Assembly (NCBI GenBank): GCA_963693315.1 | Contig: OY856187.1 | Coordinates: 43,986,825 to 44,050,824, forward strand | Direction of reading: 5' to 3' | Length of the DNA: 64,000 nt | Source of the DNA: Diogma glabrata | Lineage: Eukaryota; Arthropoda; Insecta; Diptera; Cylindrotomidae | Shown: positions 11,139 through 23,228 of the stretch, piece after piece | How the letters are laid out: each line of letters opens with the position of its first letter | How positions within the stretch are numbered: the first letter of the stretch is position 1 | The notes under the pieces: model-generated | The model's input: only the letters and a program-made list of their open reading frames with translations | The model's database searches: none | What the model was told of the DNA's origin: nothing | Position numbers and translations under genes: made by a program

Positions 11139-12215
11139 TTATTCGAGGTCTGAATCATCAAAAGTTGCTGGGCCTGGCAGTAGCAAAGATTCAATTGATT
11201 TTCCAGGGTACAAGGCACTTGCTAACTTCAAAAATTCACATGTGCGATGCACAGACGTTTCTTTGCAGCGCTTTTGAAACATAAAGCGCGCCTAATTTCC
11301 GGGAATGTTGGATTTTTTTCGTCCCGAACTTGACATAGACGCTTTGGCTGCCCGCCAAGAGGATTCAGTTGCATTTGTATGGGCCCCGGTCTTTGGATCT
11401 TTGAAGTTCACACTATGGTTTACCTTAAAGTGTTCATAGCCTTCCTCGTCGAGGCAGTCAAAGACTTTGCAGGAATCACTGATAATTGTCGTACCAGGAA
11501 CTATCCAATTTAAATCTCAATTATCGGCAAAAGGGTATCTTTGTTTCTCTTTTCAACCGCCATCATGAACACATTTCCACTGTCCCACCCCGTTCATATC
11601 CCCCGAACACCCATTGACCCTCCACTTTGTGACCTCGATGGTACTTCCTTTTGCCAAATTTCGATTCATCAATTTCTACTATTTTTTCTTCACCCCCCAT
11701 TTGTTGACCTTTCAAAATAAAATAATCAACGACAACTTCTCGGCAAAAAGAGAACCAGTCAACTGTTGTTTTGTAACTTATTTGAATCTCATCCGAAATG
11801 ATCACTAGTGACACTCCAGCACACCACAAATGAACAAAACTAGGGTAGAAAATTACATTCAGTGAAAATTCAAAAACAAACAAAACTGTCATACACAAGT
11901 ATCTGGAAAAATCTCAGTTTTGAATTTTCAAAAAAAGTTCCACAGCAAAAATCCACGTGCGTCTTGCATGGTTGGGCTTTTCTCTTGAGTTTTTAAACTT
12001 TGTTGTTGCAATACCATCGAAAGCCATCAGGGCTAAATTTAAAATAGTTAATTAACTATTGCAACACATGAAAAGGGAAAAAATTACCGGTTAGGTTCAC
12101 GAATTAATTTCAAAAATCCGTTGCAATTGTAACATCTGTATCCACCTTCACGAGGTATGACTCCCCAATCCTGTAATTTTTTAATCATCTATGATGGATC
12201 TTTACACAGATCATA
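11139..12215 (-). pseudogene. Merlin transposase relic (IS1595/ISXO2-like)
   Basis: Catalyses cut-and-paste transposition of this element family. Reading along the minus strand: a zinc-ribbon-like start with CYNC near 12130 after KKLQDWGV; a helical region; then the first catalytic block IVEIDESKFGKRKYHRG (near 11655) and EGQWVFGGYERG; then after a frame change GTTIISDSCKVFDCLDEEGY and VNHSVNFKDP..GAHTNATES (11330-11500), which holds the second Asp and the metal-binding region of this family; then a C-terminal helical part ending PATFDDSDLE with stop at 11139-11141. In-frame stops (near 12195 and 11290) and at least one frameshift (near 11560) make it inactive. The plus-strand frames lying opposite it are shadows. 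Confidence 0.85.
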
Positions 12216-12465
12216 CAAAATAAATTAAATTGATTTTCTCCATTTTTAAGTGGTTTCTTTTCAAGATTTTTTTTTTTACAGTAAAAATCATAGTGAAAAA
12301 ATTAAAAAAAATGCACCGAAAAAAACCTAACTTTGGCCCCTCATAACTTTGGGGGCAAGACCGCCACGATTTTTTTTTTGTTATGAACTTGTCTCGTCCT
12401 TTTCAAGTCCTTTCCAATGATACCACTCTAGACCCGATCCGGCTTACCCCCATATAAGTAATATT

Positions 12466-13881
12466 ACCCGAAAGATACAAAAAAACACAGCTATTTCACA
12501 GTTTTAAGTTTTCACTTCTGTCTGCAGTCCTCAAGACTGTCTTCTTTTTTTATTTTATTTTATAGTTATTTCTCTGGCGACTTTGATTTGAATTTTTTAC
12601 GTAGTTAGGTATTTACATTAATAAATCAGAAAATAAAAGCTGAATCATTACAAATGTTATGAACACTGTATTCCGAATAGTGGATCATTATCAGGAACAT
12701 TCGGAGTGCTGCTATAGTTGCTAGTATTTCCTACTATAACAGTTCATAATTTAATATTTATCTAATATTTAGTTTTTGTTATCTTTTTGAAGAGCTAACA
12801 CTTTTCGTATCAAAATAATGATAAAAGGCAAGAAAGCATAACAACATTAACATAAAATTTTATCAATTCTTCTAAAGAATATTATGTTTTCCATTTCGTA
12901 TCATAAAACCTTTATCAAAACGCTTGAAGGTATTCTATGGCTGTTTGTTTATTTTCCTTTTATGATACATTGGAAAATTTAGGTTAATAAGGTGATATAT
13001 GTAGTAAGAGTAATAAAAATAAAAGAAAACATTGATAAAATGGCAACAAAAATCTTTTATGATAACAAATTCCCATTTAAATGTATTCCGTTCTACCATC
13101 GTTACAACCCAAATGTTTCTCTAACCAAATTAAGGCGGAAGAAAAACTGTCCACATTCGTATAAGATCAAACATTTTTCTTATTTAACTTAGTCTCTTTC
13201 TGTATACAAAAGCACAATTTATTTCTGTTATCAAATTATATTTTTATTATTATTTTATTCTTATGTTTATTATATTTAAGAAAACGTATTTTATCACGTA
13301 ATTCAAATCATTCCCGTTTTATGTCTCAACGTTTGTTTGAGTTTCTTTTTCGTGCGTTTCTAGCTGAAAAGATGCTTTCGAATTAAACGATGATTAGTTT
13401 TCATATTTTGTATCCATATTTTCATCACCGAATATTTCTATAACGAGATAATTTTGGAAAATTATAGCAATTTTAGTTTATGGATTTATTTGTTAGCCTG
13501 TGTCATAGATTTGTAGGCTTTATCATAATAGGTGAAAGCTGAGCAAAATAAATTTTTGATTTTCGCAACAAATAAAATTTAGTTGAAATACAATTACTCT
13601 ACATGGTGAAATCCAATACCACTCAAATGTACAAATTTTGAAAGATACCTTCAAATTTTATACTAAGATTGGAATTGCGGAAGAGAGATATCTTAAAAAA
13701 ACTTGTTCAACGAAATTAGACTAAAACATTTTTTTAAATAAAACTTGGTAGACCCGCGCCATTATGTCAAATTAAGCCATTAATGCCATTAAGTGAACCC
13801 GTGGCATCATATACCAAAGTTTCACCAAGATCCCAAGAGTTCATGTCACATGATTTTATTAGCTTTAGTGATACATTGAAC
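12466..13881. other. AT-rich non-coding stretch
   Basis: No gene supported. A 66-codon plus-strand frame at 12992-13192 has no domain and Lys/Ile/Phe-rich composition typical of noise here. Confidence 0.5.
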
Positions 13882-14020
13882 GGGGGGATAACTAAGGCAT
13901 AGGGGAGGGGGATAACTTAGGCATACACCGGCTGATAATTTTAACGATAATATGGTTAAAATTATCAGCCGGTTTATGCCTAAATTATCCACCCTCCCCC
14001 TATGCCTTAGTTATCCCCCT
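13882..14020. mobile_element. Short hairpin element with GGGGGATAACTWAGGC ends
   Basis: A 139-bp almost perfect palindrome: the arm from 13882 ('ggggggataactaaggcat') is repeated inverted up to 14020, with a ~9-base loop near 13947. The motif ggggataactaaggcata occurs twice in each arm. No coding. It resembles a minimal MITE made of two terminal repeats. Its GC-rich ends contrast with the flanks. Confidence 0.75.
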
Positions 14021-14639
14021 AATTTAACAAAAGATGAAGAAATGAATGACAACGAATTATTATTTATTCAGTAATATTGGCCAAAGTATTTATTTCACAA
14101 CAAAATCTATTTCATGGGACACTACAAGCATTTGTCTCTTAGGAAGCTACAGTATTATCTATAATGTTGATGAAACTTTGACATAAGATGTAGATTTATA
14201 TGGCAAAGAACTGATTGGTTTTTAGCGATATTAAACCAATGGTGTGGAGGTTTCGAATCCACTTTTTGATTGAAACTTTAATAAAATTAAGCTCTGATAA
14301 TCAATTTCAATAAAACTTGATACATAACATTTCTACGAGATATAGAACAGTTCTGCAGCCCAATGCAGTAAACGGTGTGGTAAAGCGGTTAAGTGATAGG
14401 TTTTTAATGAAAAGAAATGAAGAAATTTTAAACACTGCTCCACTGCCAACACCTCTCCAGCAGCTGAGCTTTCAATATAATTTCATTATTACATTTTTTC
14501 ACTTTTTATATCCGTCAACAAAATGTTTGTCTTCTTACTCGTTACAGATTTCGTAAATGACAAGATTTTTATATAGTAACATGAGGTAAATATAAGGTGT
14601 TTGTAAAACAGCTCACTGTATTTCCAGAACCATACACGT
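14021..14639. other. Non-coding stretch with tRNA-like motifs
   Basis: No gene. 'ggtttcgaatccac' near 14252 matches a Pol III B box / T-arm and 'ggtaaagcggttaag' near 14379 resembles an A box, but they are in the wrong order and spacing for a tRNA. They may be scraps of SINEs. Confidence 0.35.
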
Positions 14640-15080
14640 AAAACATTTTTGAAAAACGCATGAAATATGCATTAATTATGCACGTTACAAAATCACCGTG
14701 CACGAAATTGTGCATAACACATGTCATGCACATGATCGTAACACATGTCGTAAAAACGCCTTAGCACATATATGTTCATGCGATTCAGACAACAAAGCAA
14801 AACGAAATTTACGTTTTACATTTCTGAAATGGCAGGTTTCATATAACTTTTTATTAAATAATACTATCGTATTCGTAAACACAAAAAACAAGCGGCTTTT
14901 GAATAATTAATTTTAGTGATTTTAAAAAATTATTACATATTTTTTTTTGCCTTGTTTCATGCCAGTTTACTGGTATTTAAATATCTGATTTTTTTTCATT
15001 TAAATTGTATCATTAAAAAATGGCGAAAAATTAACGTCTCATTTGCAAATGAGTAATGACGTTACCAAAACTGTTAGTCT
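14640..15080 (+). repeat. Dispersed repeat family B, copy 1 (GTGCA-rich)
   Basis: Matches 22040-22820 in the same orientation. The first part has many gtgca/tgcac words ('gttacaaaatc', 'cgtgca', 'aacacatgtcatgcac'). The second part shares 'agtgatt', 'tttcatg', 'ggtatttaaat', 'gtaccgttaaaaaaatg' (variant) and 'aatgacgttacc'. A third copy in the opposite orientation lies at 63255-63420. No coding. Confidence 0.7.
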
Positions 15081-15096
15081 ATCTAGGAAACATTCT

Positions 15097-15275
<179 letters not shown>

Positions 15276-16342
15276 TAACTTCATTCATGCCTTCTTATCC
15301 GATAAAAAATAAAACATGCGTTTATCGTCACCATAATACTATTAATATAATTGCAAACGACGAGGCCTCTAGAAAAGCAAAGACCTAGGCAACTTCCTAC
15401 CCTACTAAAGGACAGCCATTTAAAGCCGCTTCTGTGCTGCTAATGTCGTAATTTTTTGTTTCTGAACCACTTAAACATCACAAATGCAATATATGGGCTA
15501 TTATTTTGAAAACGTACATCGAAAAAAAAACAACTATTTTTTAAAAATCTGAAATTTTGATATTTTGTTGGTATTGACGAAAGGAAAAAAGTAATTTCTG
15601 CTTTTATTTTTTGTGTACTCTGAATCGGAGTTATGCGCGGTTGAATTTTGAGGCTTTTTCACGTAGTTTTTGGTAATGGTGGCAATGTTTTGTGAATAGG
15701 TGCCACAAATTTCATCCGACTTACGTATATTTTTGCAAGTAAAAAGGAAAATAATTGAATAATTGAAATAAGTAAGTTTAAAATTAATAACTTTTCTCTT
15801 TTCCGCTAGGCGGCGCGTAAAACCTTGGTTTACTTCAAAGCTCATATCTCAAAAAGTAGGCTTTTTTTTTTTTGTTTTTCACAAATTTTAAAGTAAACAT
15901 ATGCAGCTATGAAATTGAGAAATAAAAAGTCAGCAATTCAATATGGATTTTTTCTTACGATTTTTTAAAGTTTGGTATATGAAAAATTCACATGTGTTTT
16001 TTTATTAAGTTAATAATCCTGTACTAAATGTGGATCTAATAAATTAAACATTTCATATTTTAACACCTGCAATAAATTTGAACCATTTTTTGTGTATTTC
16101 TGATTGAGAAACAGGTTTTTATTCAGAATAAGAATTGGAATCCCAATGATCGAGGATTTTGTTATAATTTCAACATCACCAACACTAACATTAGAAAAAA
16201 ACATTAAAAAAATATTTTTCCTATAAACATTATAATTTAATCAATATTATAAATAAATACATTAAAAAATTAATTTATATATTTTTTTTTGCCTTTAAAT
16301 TGAAATATTTATGATCATCAGAAAAAGAAAACATTTTGGCAA

Positions 16343-17368
16343 TTATTTTATCGGGTGCAGTGTTATCCGGTAAAAAACAGTGGAATCCTTGAGTTCTTTG
16401 TTTTCTTCCAAGAACATTTCGTAGATGTCGGTGAGGGTCCATAACACCAACCGCTTTGATTTCTTAATTTTTGTCGATCCTTCTGTAATAGTAACAACAT
16501 CTTTAAGGCCAGGCATTGTTCTACTAATTTCCTCTGATAAGAAGTATGTTTGAATTTGTTTTACTATATTTTGTGACAAACTGTGCACTTGTTTGCTTTG
16601 AGGCCAACTGTAAGGACCTACTGTTTCCAACAGATCCATGGCGAATTCTACCAGTCGTCTTGATGCATTAAATTCATCCTGGATACGTTGATTTGACCAA
16701 AATTTACGTGGTAGAGTTGTCAACAAAAACACTTGTTTTGATTTACAACTGGCATCTTTAAACTCTTTTTTAAGGTTCATAAGCCATGATGTATATTCAC
16801 ATTCCTCCTTTGGTGATAACACTTTAACTGAATCTACTTGAAATATTCTTTGACTTATTGCCGATGTGACACTTGCAATTTTTTTATAACTTCCTGTTGT
16901 AATATTATTTTGTTTGATAGGAGATTCGGCTAACCTTCCAAGAACATTGTTAATATCTTCTAAAATGTCATTAAGTAGTTCAGGAACTGGTGGAGATATA
17001 GTATCAACCGAAACTGGTGATGGATCTAAAGATGCTGGAGGTATTTGAATATTTTCGTTCGTTGGAACATTTTCAACATCCTGATTTATAGAAATAATTT
17101 CACTATCGATAGTTTCCGAACATGAAAGCTGCTGTATAGAAAATATTAGTTGCATATGAATTTTTATTCATTTTAATAAAATAATTAAATTTACCTTATT
17201 TTTATAGATATAAGTGCGACATGTTTCACATATAAACTGGTCATCACGCAAAGTAAAATTTAGGGTCGCAGCTTTTTGAATAACAGCTGGTGTGACCAGT
17301 TTCACATTTTTTGATGTCCGCTGATGATTTTTGAGACCGTACAAGTTACAGCACAATTTGAAAGGCAA
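16343..17368 (-). pseudogene. SHGK-family element protein, N-terminal half (two exons)
   Basis: Minus strand. The upstream exon (17195 to at least 17368) includes CCNLYGLKN and FICETCRTYIYKNK, a likely zinc-binding region (CC near its start, CETC near its end). It joins in frame to an exon at 16343-17131 beginning QLSCSETIDSE. The intron 17132-17194 is 63 bp with GT at its start and TATACAG at its end, typical of insects. Exon 2 then has an acidic/Pro-rich linker, a helical region, and the conserved block EISRTMPGLKDVVTI..GSTKIKKSKRLVLW followed by a helical DIYEMFLEENKEL. It ends HPIK at 16343, after which the family's second half is absent. No ATG opens the upstream exon, so a further 5' exon is probably missing or lies near 17400. 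Same family as the fragments at 5385-6556, by recalled family architecture. Confidence 0.65.
17132..17194 (-). other. 63-bp spliceosomal intron
   Basis: On the minus strand AAG|GTAAAT opens the intron and TATACAG|CAG closes it. Removal keeps the frame (phase 0) and joins YIYKNK to QLSCSE. The size is typical of short insect introns. Confidence 0.6.
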
Positions 17369-18297
17369 TTCTATTATTATCTTTTCTAAACGTTATGTCT
17401 TCTAAATATTTTGGAATATAATTGATTATAAGGCAATCCAATCAATATATATATACCCTTGAAATAGTTTTGACATAGGTAGAATCAGGTAAAATTAGGT
17501 AGGTACAATTTAATATATTTTGATTGGATGCAAGTATAATTTGGTCAAAAACCGTTTGTGGGCGTCATTAGGAATTTTAAATGTAAAATTATGAGCCTCT
17601 AATGAGATTTTAATTAGTAAAAAGGGGCTGAATAGACATTTTTAATAAGTTTTGAATTAATTTTTAATAAGTTTTTAACCATTTAACCGCACAGAAAATG
17701 GTTCAAATTTATTGCAGGTGTTAAAATATGAAATGTTTAATTTATTAGATCCACATTTAGTAGAGGATTATTAACTTAATAAAAAACACATGTGAATTTT
17801 TCATATACCAAACTTTAAAAAATCGTAAGAAAAAATCCATATTGAATTGCTTTTTATTTCTCAATTTCATAGCTGCATATGTTTACTTTAAAATTTGTGA
17901 AAAACAAAAAAAAAAAAAGCCTACTTTTTGAGATATGAGCTTTGAAGTAAACCAAGGTTTTACGCGCCGCCTAGCGGAAAAGAGAAAAGTTATTAATTTT
18001 AAACTTACTTATTTCAATTATTCAATTATTTTCCTTTTTACTTGCAAAAATATACGTAAGTCGGATGAAATTTGTGGCACCTATTCACAAAACATTGCCA
18101 CCATTACCAAAAACTACGTGAAAAAGCCTCAAAATTCAACCGCGCATAACTCCGATTCAGAGTACACAAAAAATAAAAGCAGAAATTACTTTTTTCCTTT
18201 CGTCAATGCCAACAATATATCAAAATTTCAGATTTTTTAAAAATCAAAAATTTAAAAATCAACAAAAAAATGTACGTTTTCAAAATAATAGCCCATA

Positions 18298-19119
18298 CAC
18301 AAATATAAAACGGACAACAAACAAGAAATCTAATTTGTCAAAACTTTTTCTCCTGAGAAAAGAACAACATAATATCGAAACTCAACAGCAATTTCCTTCT
18401 TTATAACTTATTTCTGTCGGTACAAGTTATTTACAAGGATTTCTACAATAAAGAATAATTTGGTTTTTCTTGTCGCTTCTTATCATATATGTTTTAAAGA
18501 TACAAGTGAACGTTTGTATACTCACATAAATTAAATGTTGACAGAATAATACATTCTGTTATGAATAAATCAAATTGATGTTAAGAAAACTATATCATAT
18601 TTATTTGTTTTATATATATATATATTTGTAAGGATTCAATTCATATGAAAGGAAACGGAGACTAATGTTTCTTTTGTGATATCTTTAATTTTATATACAA
18701 CAAAAACCATCCTTTTTGCATCTATAAAATACAAAAAATTTACAATACTTTGTCAATATTTAATTTACGATGAATATAGGCAGTAAATCTACCCACATTA
18801 AATTAAATATTAAAAATCGGTCAACCGTAGCCTTATTAAAAGTATATAGTTTGGTATTATTTTGCTCAATAAATTTGTACATCGGCAACAATTGTGATGC
18901 AAATTATGCAACAATTATGCAACAAGTTCAAATATTATACTGTTACTGTTCGACCGTTATCCGGCGTGACCCTAAGAAGTCAGAGACCCAAAACTACGTT
19001 GAGTTCAAAACTCTACTTTTCTTCAATATTTCGAAAAGGACTTTAAACGCCATTGCCTGAAATTAAATTTTAAAAATAACTGATATTTATATTTTGATTT
19101 TATTTTGGCAAAAAAAGGT
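18298..19119. other. AT-rich non-coding stretch
   Basis: Contains a short (AT) tract at 18612-18628 and a 96-codon plus-strand frame at 18770-19060 with no recognised domain (one Cys/Tyr-rich patch). I see no supportable gene. Confidence 0.45.
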
Positions 19120-20396
19120 TACAACTGATGAAAAACGTGTTCCAGACAGAGTTGTGAAAACTTGACCATTTTTGATTTTCCTGAAACTTGGCATATAAGT
19201 AGTATGAACAAAATAAAAAATACTGTTTATTTTAAAAATTTTTCAAAGTGCATAGTTTGAGCACAGGGGGCACCCAACATGCATGAAAAATGAAAATTCT
19301 GCCAATCCGATGTAACTTTGAAATTAAATTGCTCAAGAACGGCTATACCGATTTCTTCAAACTTTTTTTTGTTTGATAGATGATTAGTTATCCCTTTGAA
19401 AAAAAATTAATTTATTGTTTTTATAATTAATTTTTAAATAAAAATATTAAAAAAACTTTTTTAAAGATGGCGCTAGGGTCGAAGATCAATTGGAATTAAA
19501 TTAATTTTTTTCTGAAAATAGTTCTATCCTTACTCTAAAATATATCAAATTAACTCAGAGGCATTAATTTTTGTTCTTGAGATATTTAATTTTAAAGATT
19601 TTTAGTACGACTGAAATTCGCATTTTTCTTCGTTTTTTCAAACAACTTTCATTAACAAAAAATTTTAAAATCAATTAAATTTTAACTTTTTTTATTTTTT
19701 AAATATAGTTCTAACCTTCCTTTAAAATATATCAAATTTACAAAGAGGCATTAATGTGTTCTTGAGATATTTAATTTTAAAGATTTTTAGCCATTCTAAA
19801 ATTCTAATTGTGCATTATTTTTTCGAACAATTTTTATCATCAAAAAATTTTAACCACTGAAGTTCGAGAAAATAATGAACAATTAGAATTTTAGAACGAC
19901 TAAAAATCTTTAAAATTAAATATCTCAAGAACAAAAATTAATGCCTCTGAGTTAATATAATATATTTTAGAGTAAAGATAGAACTATTTTCAGAAAAAAA
20001 ATTAATTTAATTCCAATTGATCTTCAACCCTAGCGCCATCTTTAAAAAAGTTTTTTTAATATTTTTATGTAAAAATTAGTTATAAAAACAATAAATTAAT
20101 ATTTTTCAAACGACTAACTAATCATCTATCAAACAAAAAAAAGTTTGATGAAATCGGTATAGCCGTTCTTGAGCAATTTAATTTCAAAGTTACATCGGAT
20201 TGGCAGAATTTTTATTTTTCATGCATGTTGGGGTGCCCCCTGTGCTCAAACTATGCACTTTTAAAAAATTTTAAAATAAGTCGTATTTTTTATTTTGCCC
20301 ATACTACTTACATGTCAAGTTTCAGGAAAATCAAAAACGGTCAAGCTCAAATTTCGACTTTTTCACCTGCGTAGATCACGTTTTTCATCAACTACG
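19120..20396. mobile_element. Non-coding foldback element
   Basis: Arms of roughly 500 bp, 19120-19617 and 19897-20396, are inverted copies (outer word 'gatgaaaaacgtg'; internal matches 'gatggcgctaggg', 'agaacggctatacc', 'gggcaccc'). The 280-bp centre holds a second partial copy of the inner 150 bp and a nested smaller palindrome ('attctaattgtgcatta' facing its inverse). The whole 1.28 kb is therefore palindromic at two scales. No coding. Confidence 0.8.
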
Positions 20397-22039
20397 AGAA
20401 AATAGAACTGAAAAATTTAAATTCTCATTGTTTACACTATCACACGTAATAAAGTGTTGTGAGTGTAGTCAGACTGCATATCCTTATGCTGCATCACACC
20501 AGATCAACGTTCCTCCATGTTGGCCCCTCCTTTCACGATTCGAGCGACAAATTGTAGAAAGAACAATCGCTTGCCAACATTTTTTTAAACAGAATATGAG
20601 GTTTTTCTCATAGAAATAATAATCTCCAAAATTTTTAAATAATTGTTAATAAATTCCCTAAAGAAATTTGATCTATACTCAAACCCTAGCTCCCTTGTTA
20701 GTATGGTATCGTCGGATATTCAGAAGCGTTAATGAACAATTTTTTGTACTTAATACTAATCATGGTAAAGTTACATAGCTTTCATTAAAAAAAATTCTAT
20801 CTGAAGAGCAGTGAACGCCTGAAGCCATAAAGAGAGATCAGCTAGAAGATTCGACACTTGCTTCTCAACTTCATCGACTTCAAGGAGAAGGGCTGCAAAA
20901 CAGTATGTGGTAAAATTACTCATTAAACTCCGCCTTTGAAGGCCTACTGGGCATAATTGGATATGCGAAATTTATTGGTATCGATTATCGAAAACTTGCA
21001 AAATTATGCCAATAATTTTACTGATCAAACATGCCAATCTATTTGGAAGGTCCATCAAAAATGCAATAAATTTGCGAAAGAATAATAAAAATGGACCAGT
21101 AGCTGAATCATTTTCAAAATTTGATAGCAAAAACAAGTACAGTCTAGAGATCCTGGACTCTGTATATCCAACCATAAAGCAACCACCATTGCTGAAGCAG
21201 TGATAAATAATTAGATAAGCCGCTAAGGAGCTTCTATGGAGATTTAAAATTATCAAGGATGAAAATAAGAAATTGTCGAATTTATCAGATGCTCGTTATG
21301 TACAAAACGAGAACGAAAGTTTCACATCCAGTGACTTCATATTTTAAGGTATGTGATTCTCAGGCATATGTAAACCAAATCTGAGAGAACGTGTGAAATA
21401 TGGCAAGTTTTGCTAGAATAAAATTTTGATAGGATATGCAAGAAAACAAATAAAATTATACACAACATCAGTGAAACACCCTTACATCACCATTATCGAT
21501 TAATGTTTTACTTCTGCAAAAAAATAAAGTTTTCGATGTAACCTTAAGATACGGTTGTTATAGTGAAATTAGTTTCAACTTTGGGCACAGGTATTTAACA
21601 AAATAAAATTGACTTTTCAGAAAACCTCATTAGCTAAACGCCTTGTTTCAATCAAAACAACTCACACGATCTTATATTTACCAGCTCAACTGTTACTATT
21701 AGCTTAAAAGCTTTGCGGAAACTTCTAGAAATAACAAAAAATCTTTTATCAAAAATTACCTCTTTGGTGAAAAACGACATTCAGCCTGACATTATCTGAT
21801 ATTTTTCAACCCAACTGTTTCTATTTCCCAAAACTTTTTAGAAAATATCTCCATTCAGCGTAAATGCTTCATTTTAATAACTATAAAAAAACGAAATTTC
21901 ATTTGCAACAACTTGATATTTTCCATCTGCTCCTTTTGGTGAAAAACGTGACAATATGATCGATTTACATTTAATTATGTTTCTGAGTGTATCAAGAAAA
22001 ACAAGGGAGACAATAAGTTCTACAATTTGACCTTCTATA
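20397..22039. other. Non-coding stretch with possible element scraps
   Basis: No gene confirmed. 20460-20560 and 20810-20960 are less AT-rich and give short coding-like strings on the plus strand, but no family could be named. They may be relics of an old element. Confidence 0.4.
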
Positions 22040-22820
22040 GCCGCAAAACAATTTTGAAAAAAGTGCATGAAATGTGCATTAGTTAAGCATGTTACAAAAT
22101 CCCCGTGCACAAAATTGTGAATAATACATGTCACGCACTGTTGTGCACCATACAGTGCACATGCCTTGAAACGCCTAGCACATAAATGTGCACATAAGCC
22201 GCATGTTTCACGAATAATAAAAAGCAAATCGAAACGAAATTTATTTAATGATAAGAAAAATAAACACAGAATAAAAAAATTGGAGAGCGAGAAAGTAGTT
22301 TAAAGTTTTCTAGAATGACTGATTTCATTTGATTTTTTATGAGATAATAGAACTTTCGTAATATGTAATAAAATTGATTAATTTTATTTTATTTTCATTT
22401 AAAATTATGTGTGAAAAAAAATTGTTTGTGAAGGTAATGAAAACACTCAAAAAAAACAAACGGGCACTTCGAATAAATAATTTTAGTGATTCAAAAAAGT
22501 TGTTATATTTATTTAATATTTTTTGTTGGTCATATTTCATGTCGGTTTAATGATATTTAAATTTAATTTTTATGATTTTAAGAAAATTGGGGAAAATTAA
22601 TAATACTGTTTATAAGTATGTCAAATGTTAAAGATTTTTGAATTCTGATTTTTTTCGTTTAAAATTGTACCGTTAAAAAAATGACGAGAAAACATGAGCC
22701 TGATTTACACATGCAATCACACACATGCATTTTCATTTTATAACTAAAAATACGACCGCCATCTTAATTTGTCATAATGACGTTACCTGCAAAAGTATTA
22801 GTATATGAAAGATTTACAAC
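22040..22820 (+). repeat. Dispersed repeat family B, copy 2 (GTGCA-rich)
   Basis: Aligns to 14640-15080 in the same orientation and is longer. 22050-22200 holds dense gtgca/tgcac words. The second half shares the 'ttgtaccgttaaaaaaatg' and 'aatgacgttacc' blocks. It lies directly upstream of the Penelope insertion. The minus strand at 21874-22227 is open but lies across this repeat and is not a gene. Confidence 0.7.
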
Positions 22821-22918
22821 GTTTTAGAAGATCCTAGTCATAAAAGTCATACATAAAATATTTTTGTATTTATGTTTGCAAGTTCTATACACATTTTATT
22901 TACATGTTTACATGATTT

Positions 22919-22929
22919 AAACATTTTAA
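22919..22929. repeat. Left target-site duplication of the Penelope pair
   Basis: AAACATTTTAA here is repeated at 27641-27651, exactly abutting the right end of the inverted Penelope pair. Confidence 0.75.
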
Positions 22930-23035
22930 TTCATATTATAAACTTGTTTAGCCGGGTTTAAAATTTTATATTTTATTATTTTGTTTTTCCTCAATTTACC
23001 CCGTTTAATTGAATATAATTTTTATTATTAAATCT

Positions 23036-23070
23036 ATATATTTCGGGCTAGGCCCATCTTCAGGATTATT
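23036..23070 (-). ncRNA. Hammerhead-like motif, mirror copy
   Basis: Identical inverted copy of the motif at 27541-27575, 3' of the minus-strand Penelope frame. Confidence 0.4.
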
Positions 23071-23228
23071 AATAAAAATAATAAAAAATTATATCAACAA
23101 TAAGAAAAATAAAGTTTTTGACGTAAATTATATAAACAAAAAACGATATACAATTTAACATGAGTTACTATGTTATAATTAACTTAAAAAATGGTAATCA
23201 AGTGAAAAGCTTAAAGTTACTTTAAATT

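Larger units (their letters stand above)
10287..12465. mobile_element. Merlin-superfamily DNA transposon (degraded)
   Basis: A ~2.18-kb element bounded by ~190-bp terminal inverted repeats at 10287-10480 and 12276-12465. The outermost shared sequence is 'attacttatatgggggtaag' followed by ccggatcggg. The interior carries a minus-strand IS1016/Merlin-type transposase relic and a plus-strand open frame near the left end. Merlin elements are related to the bacterial IS1595/ISXO2 group. I could not identify a clean 8-9-bp target duplication. A ~40-bp tandem duplication of 'ataaactttgggagtgtcaa' lies at 11017-11080 between the two frames. Confidence 0.85.
15492..18297. mobile_element. SHGK-family element with ~600-bp terminal inverted repeats
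   Basis: Terminal inverted repeats 15492-16094 and 17692-18297 are highly similar over ~600 bp. The extreme ends read TATGGGCTATTATTTTG on the left and its complement on the right. The ~1.6-kb interior carries, on the minus strand, a spliced N-terminal half of the SHGK protein whose C-terminal half appears in the 5.3-kb palindrome. The arms themselves contain a ~100-codon frame in inverted orientation (15534-15845 minus, 17935-18240 plus). Its conservation is explained by the duplicated arms, so coding status is uncertain. The missing C-terminal half suggests an internally deleted element. No unambiguous target duplication was found. Confidence 0.75.

Noticed and set aside
11086..11277. 63-codon plus-strand frame
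   Set aside because: It is antisense to the C-terminal part of the Merlin transposase relic, which is the better-supported reading.
15534..18240. ~100-codon frame starting MSFEVNQGF present twice
   Set aside because: It lies in the duplicated terminal repeats of the 15.49-18.30 kb element. Conservation between the arms reflects the duplication. No domain recognised.
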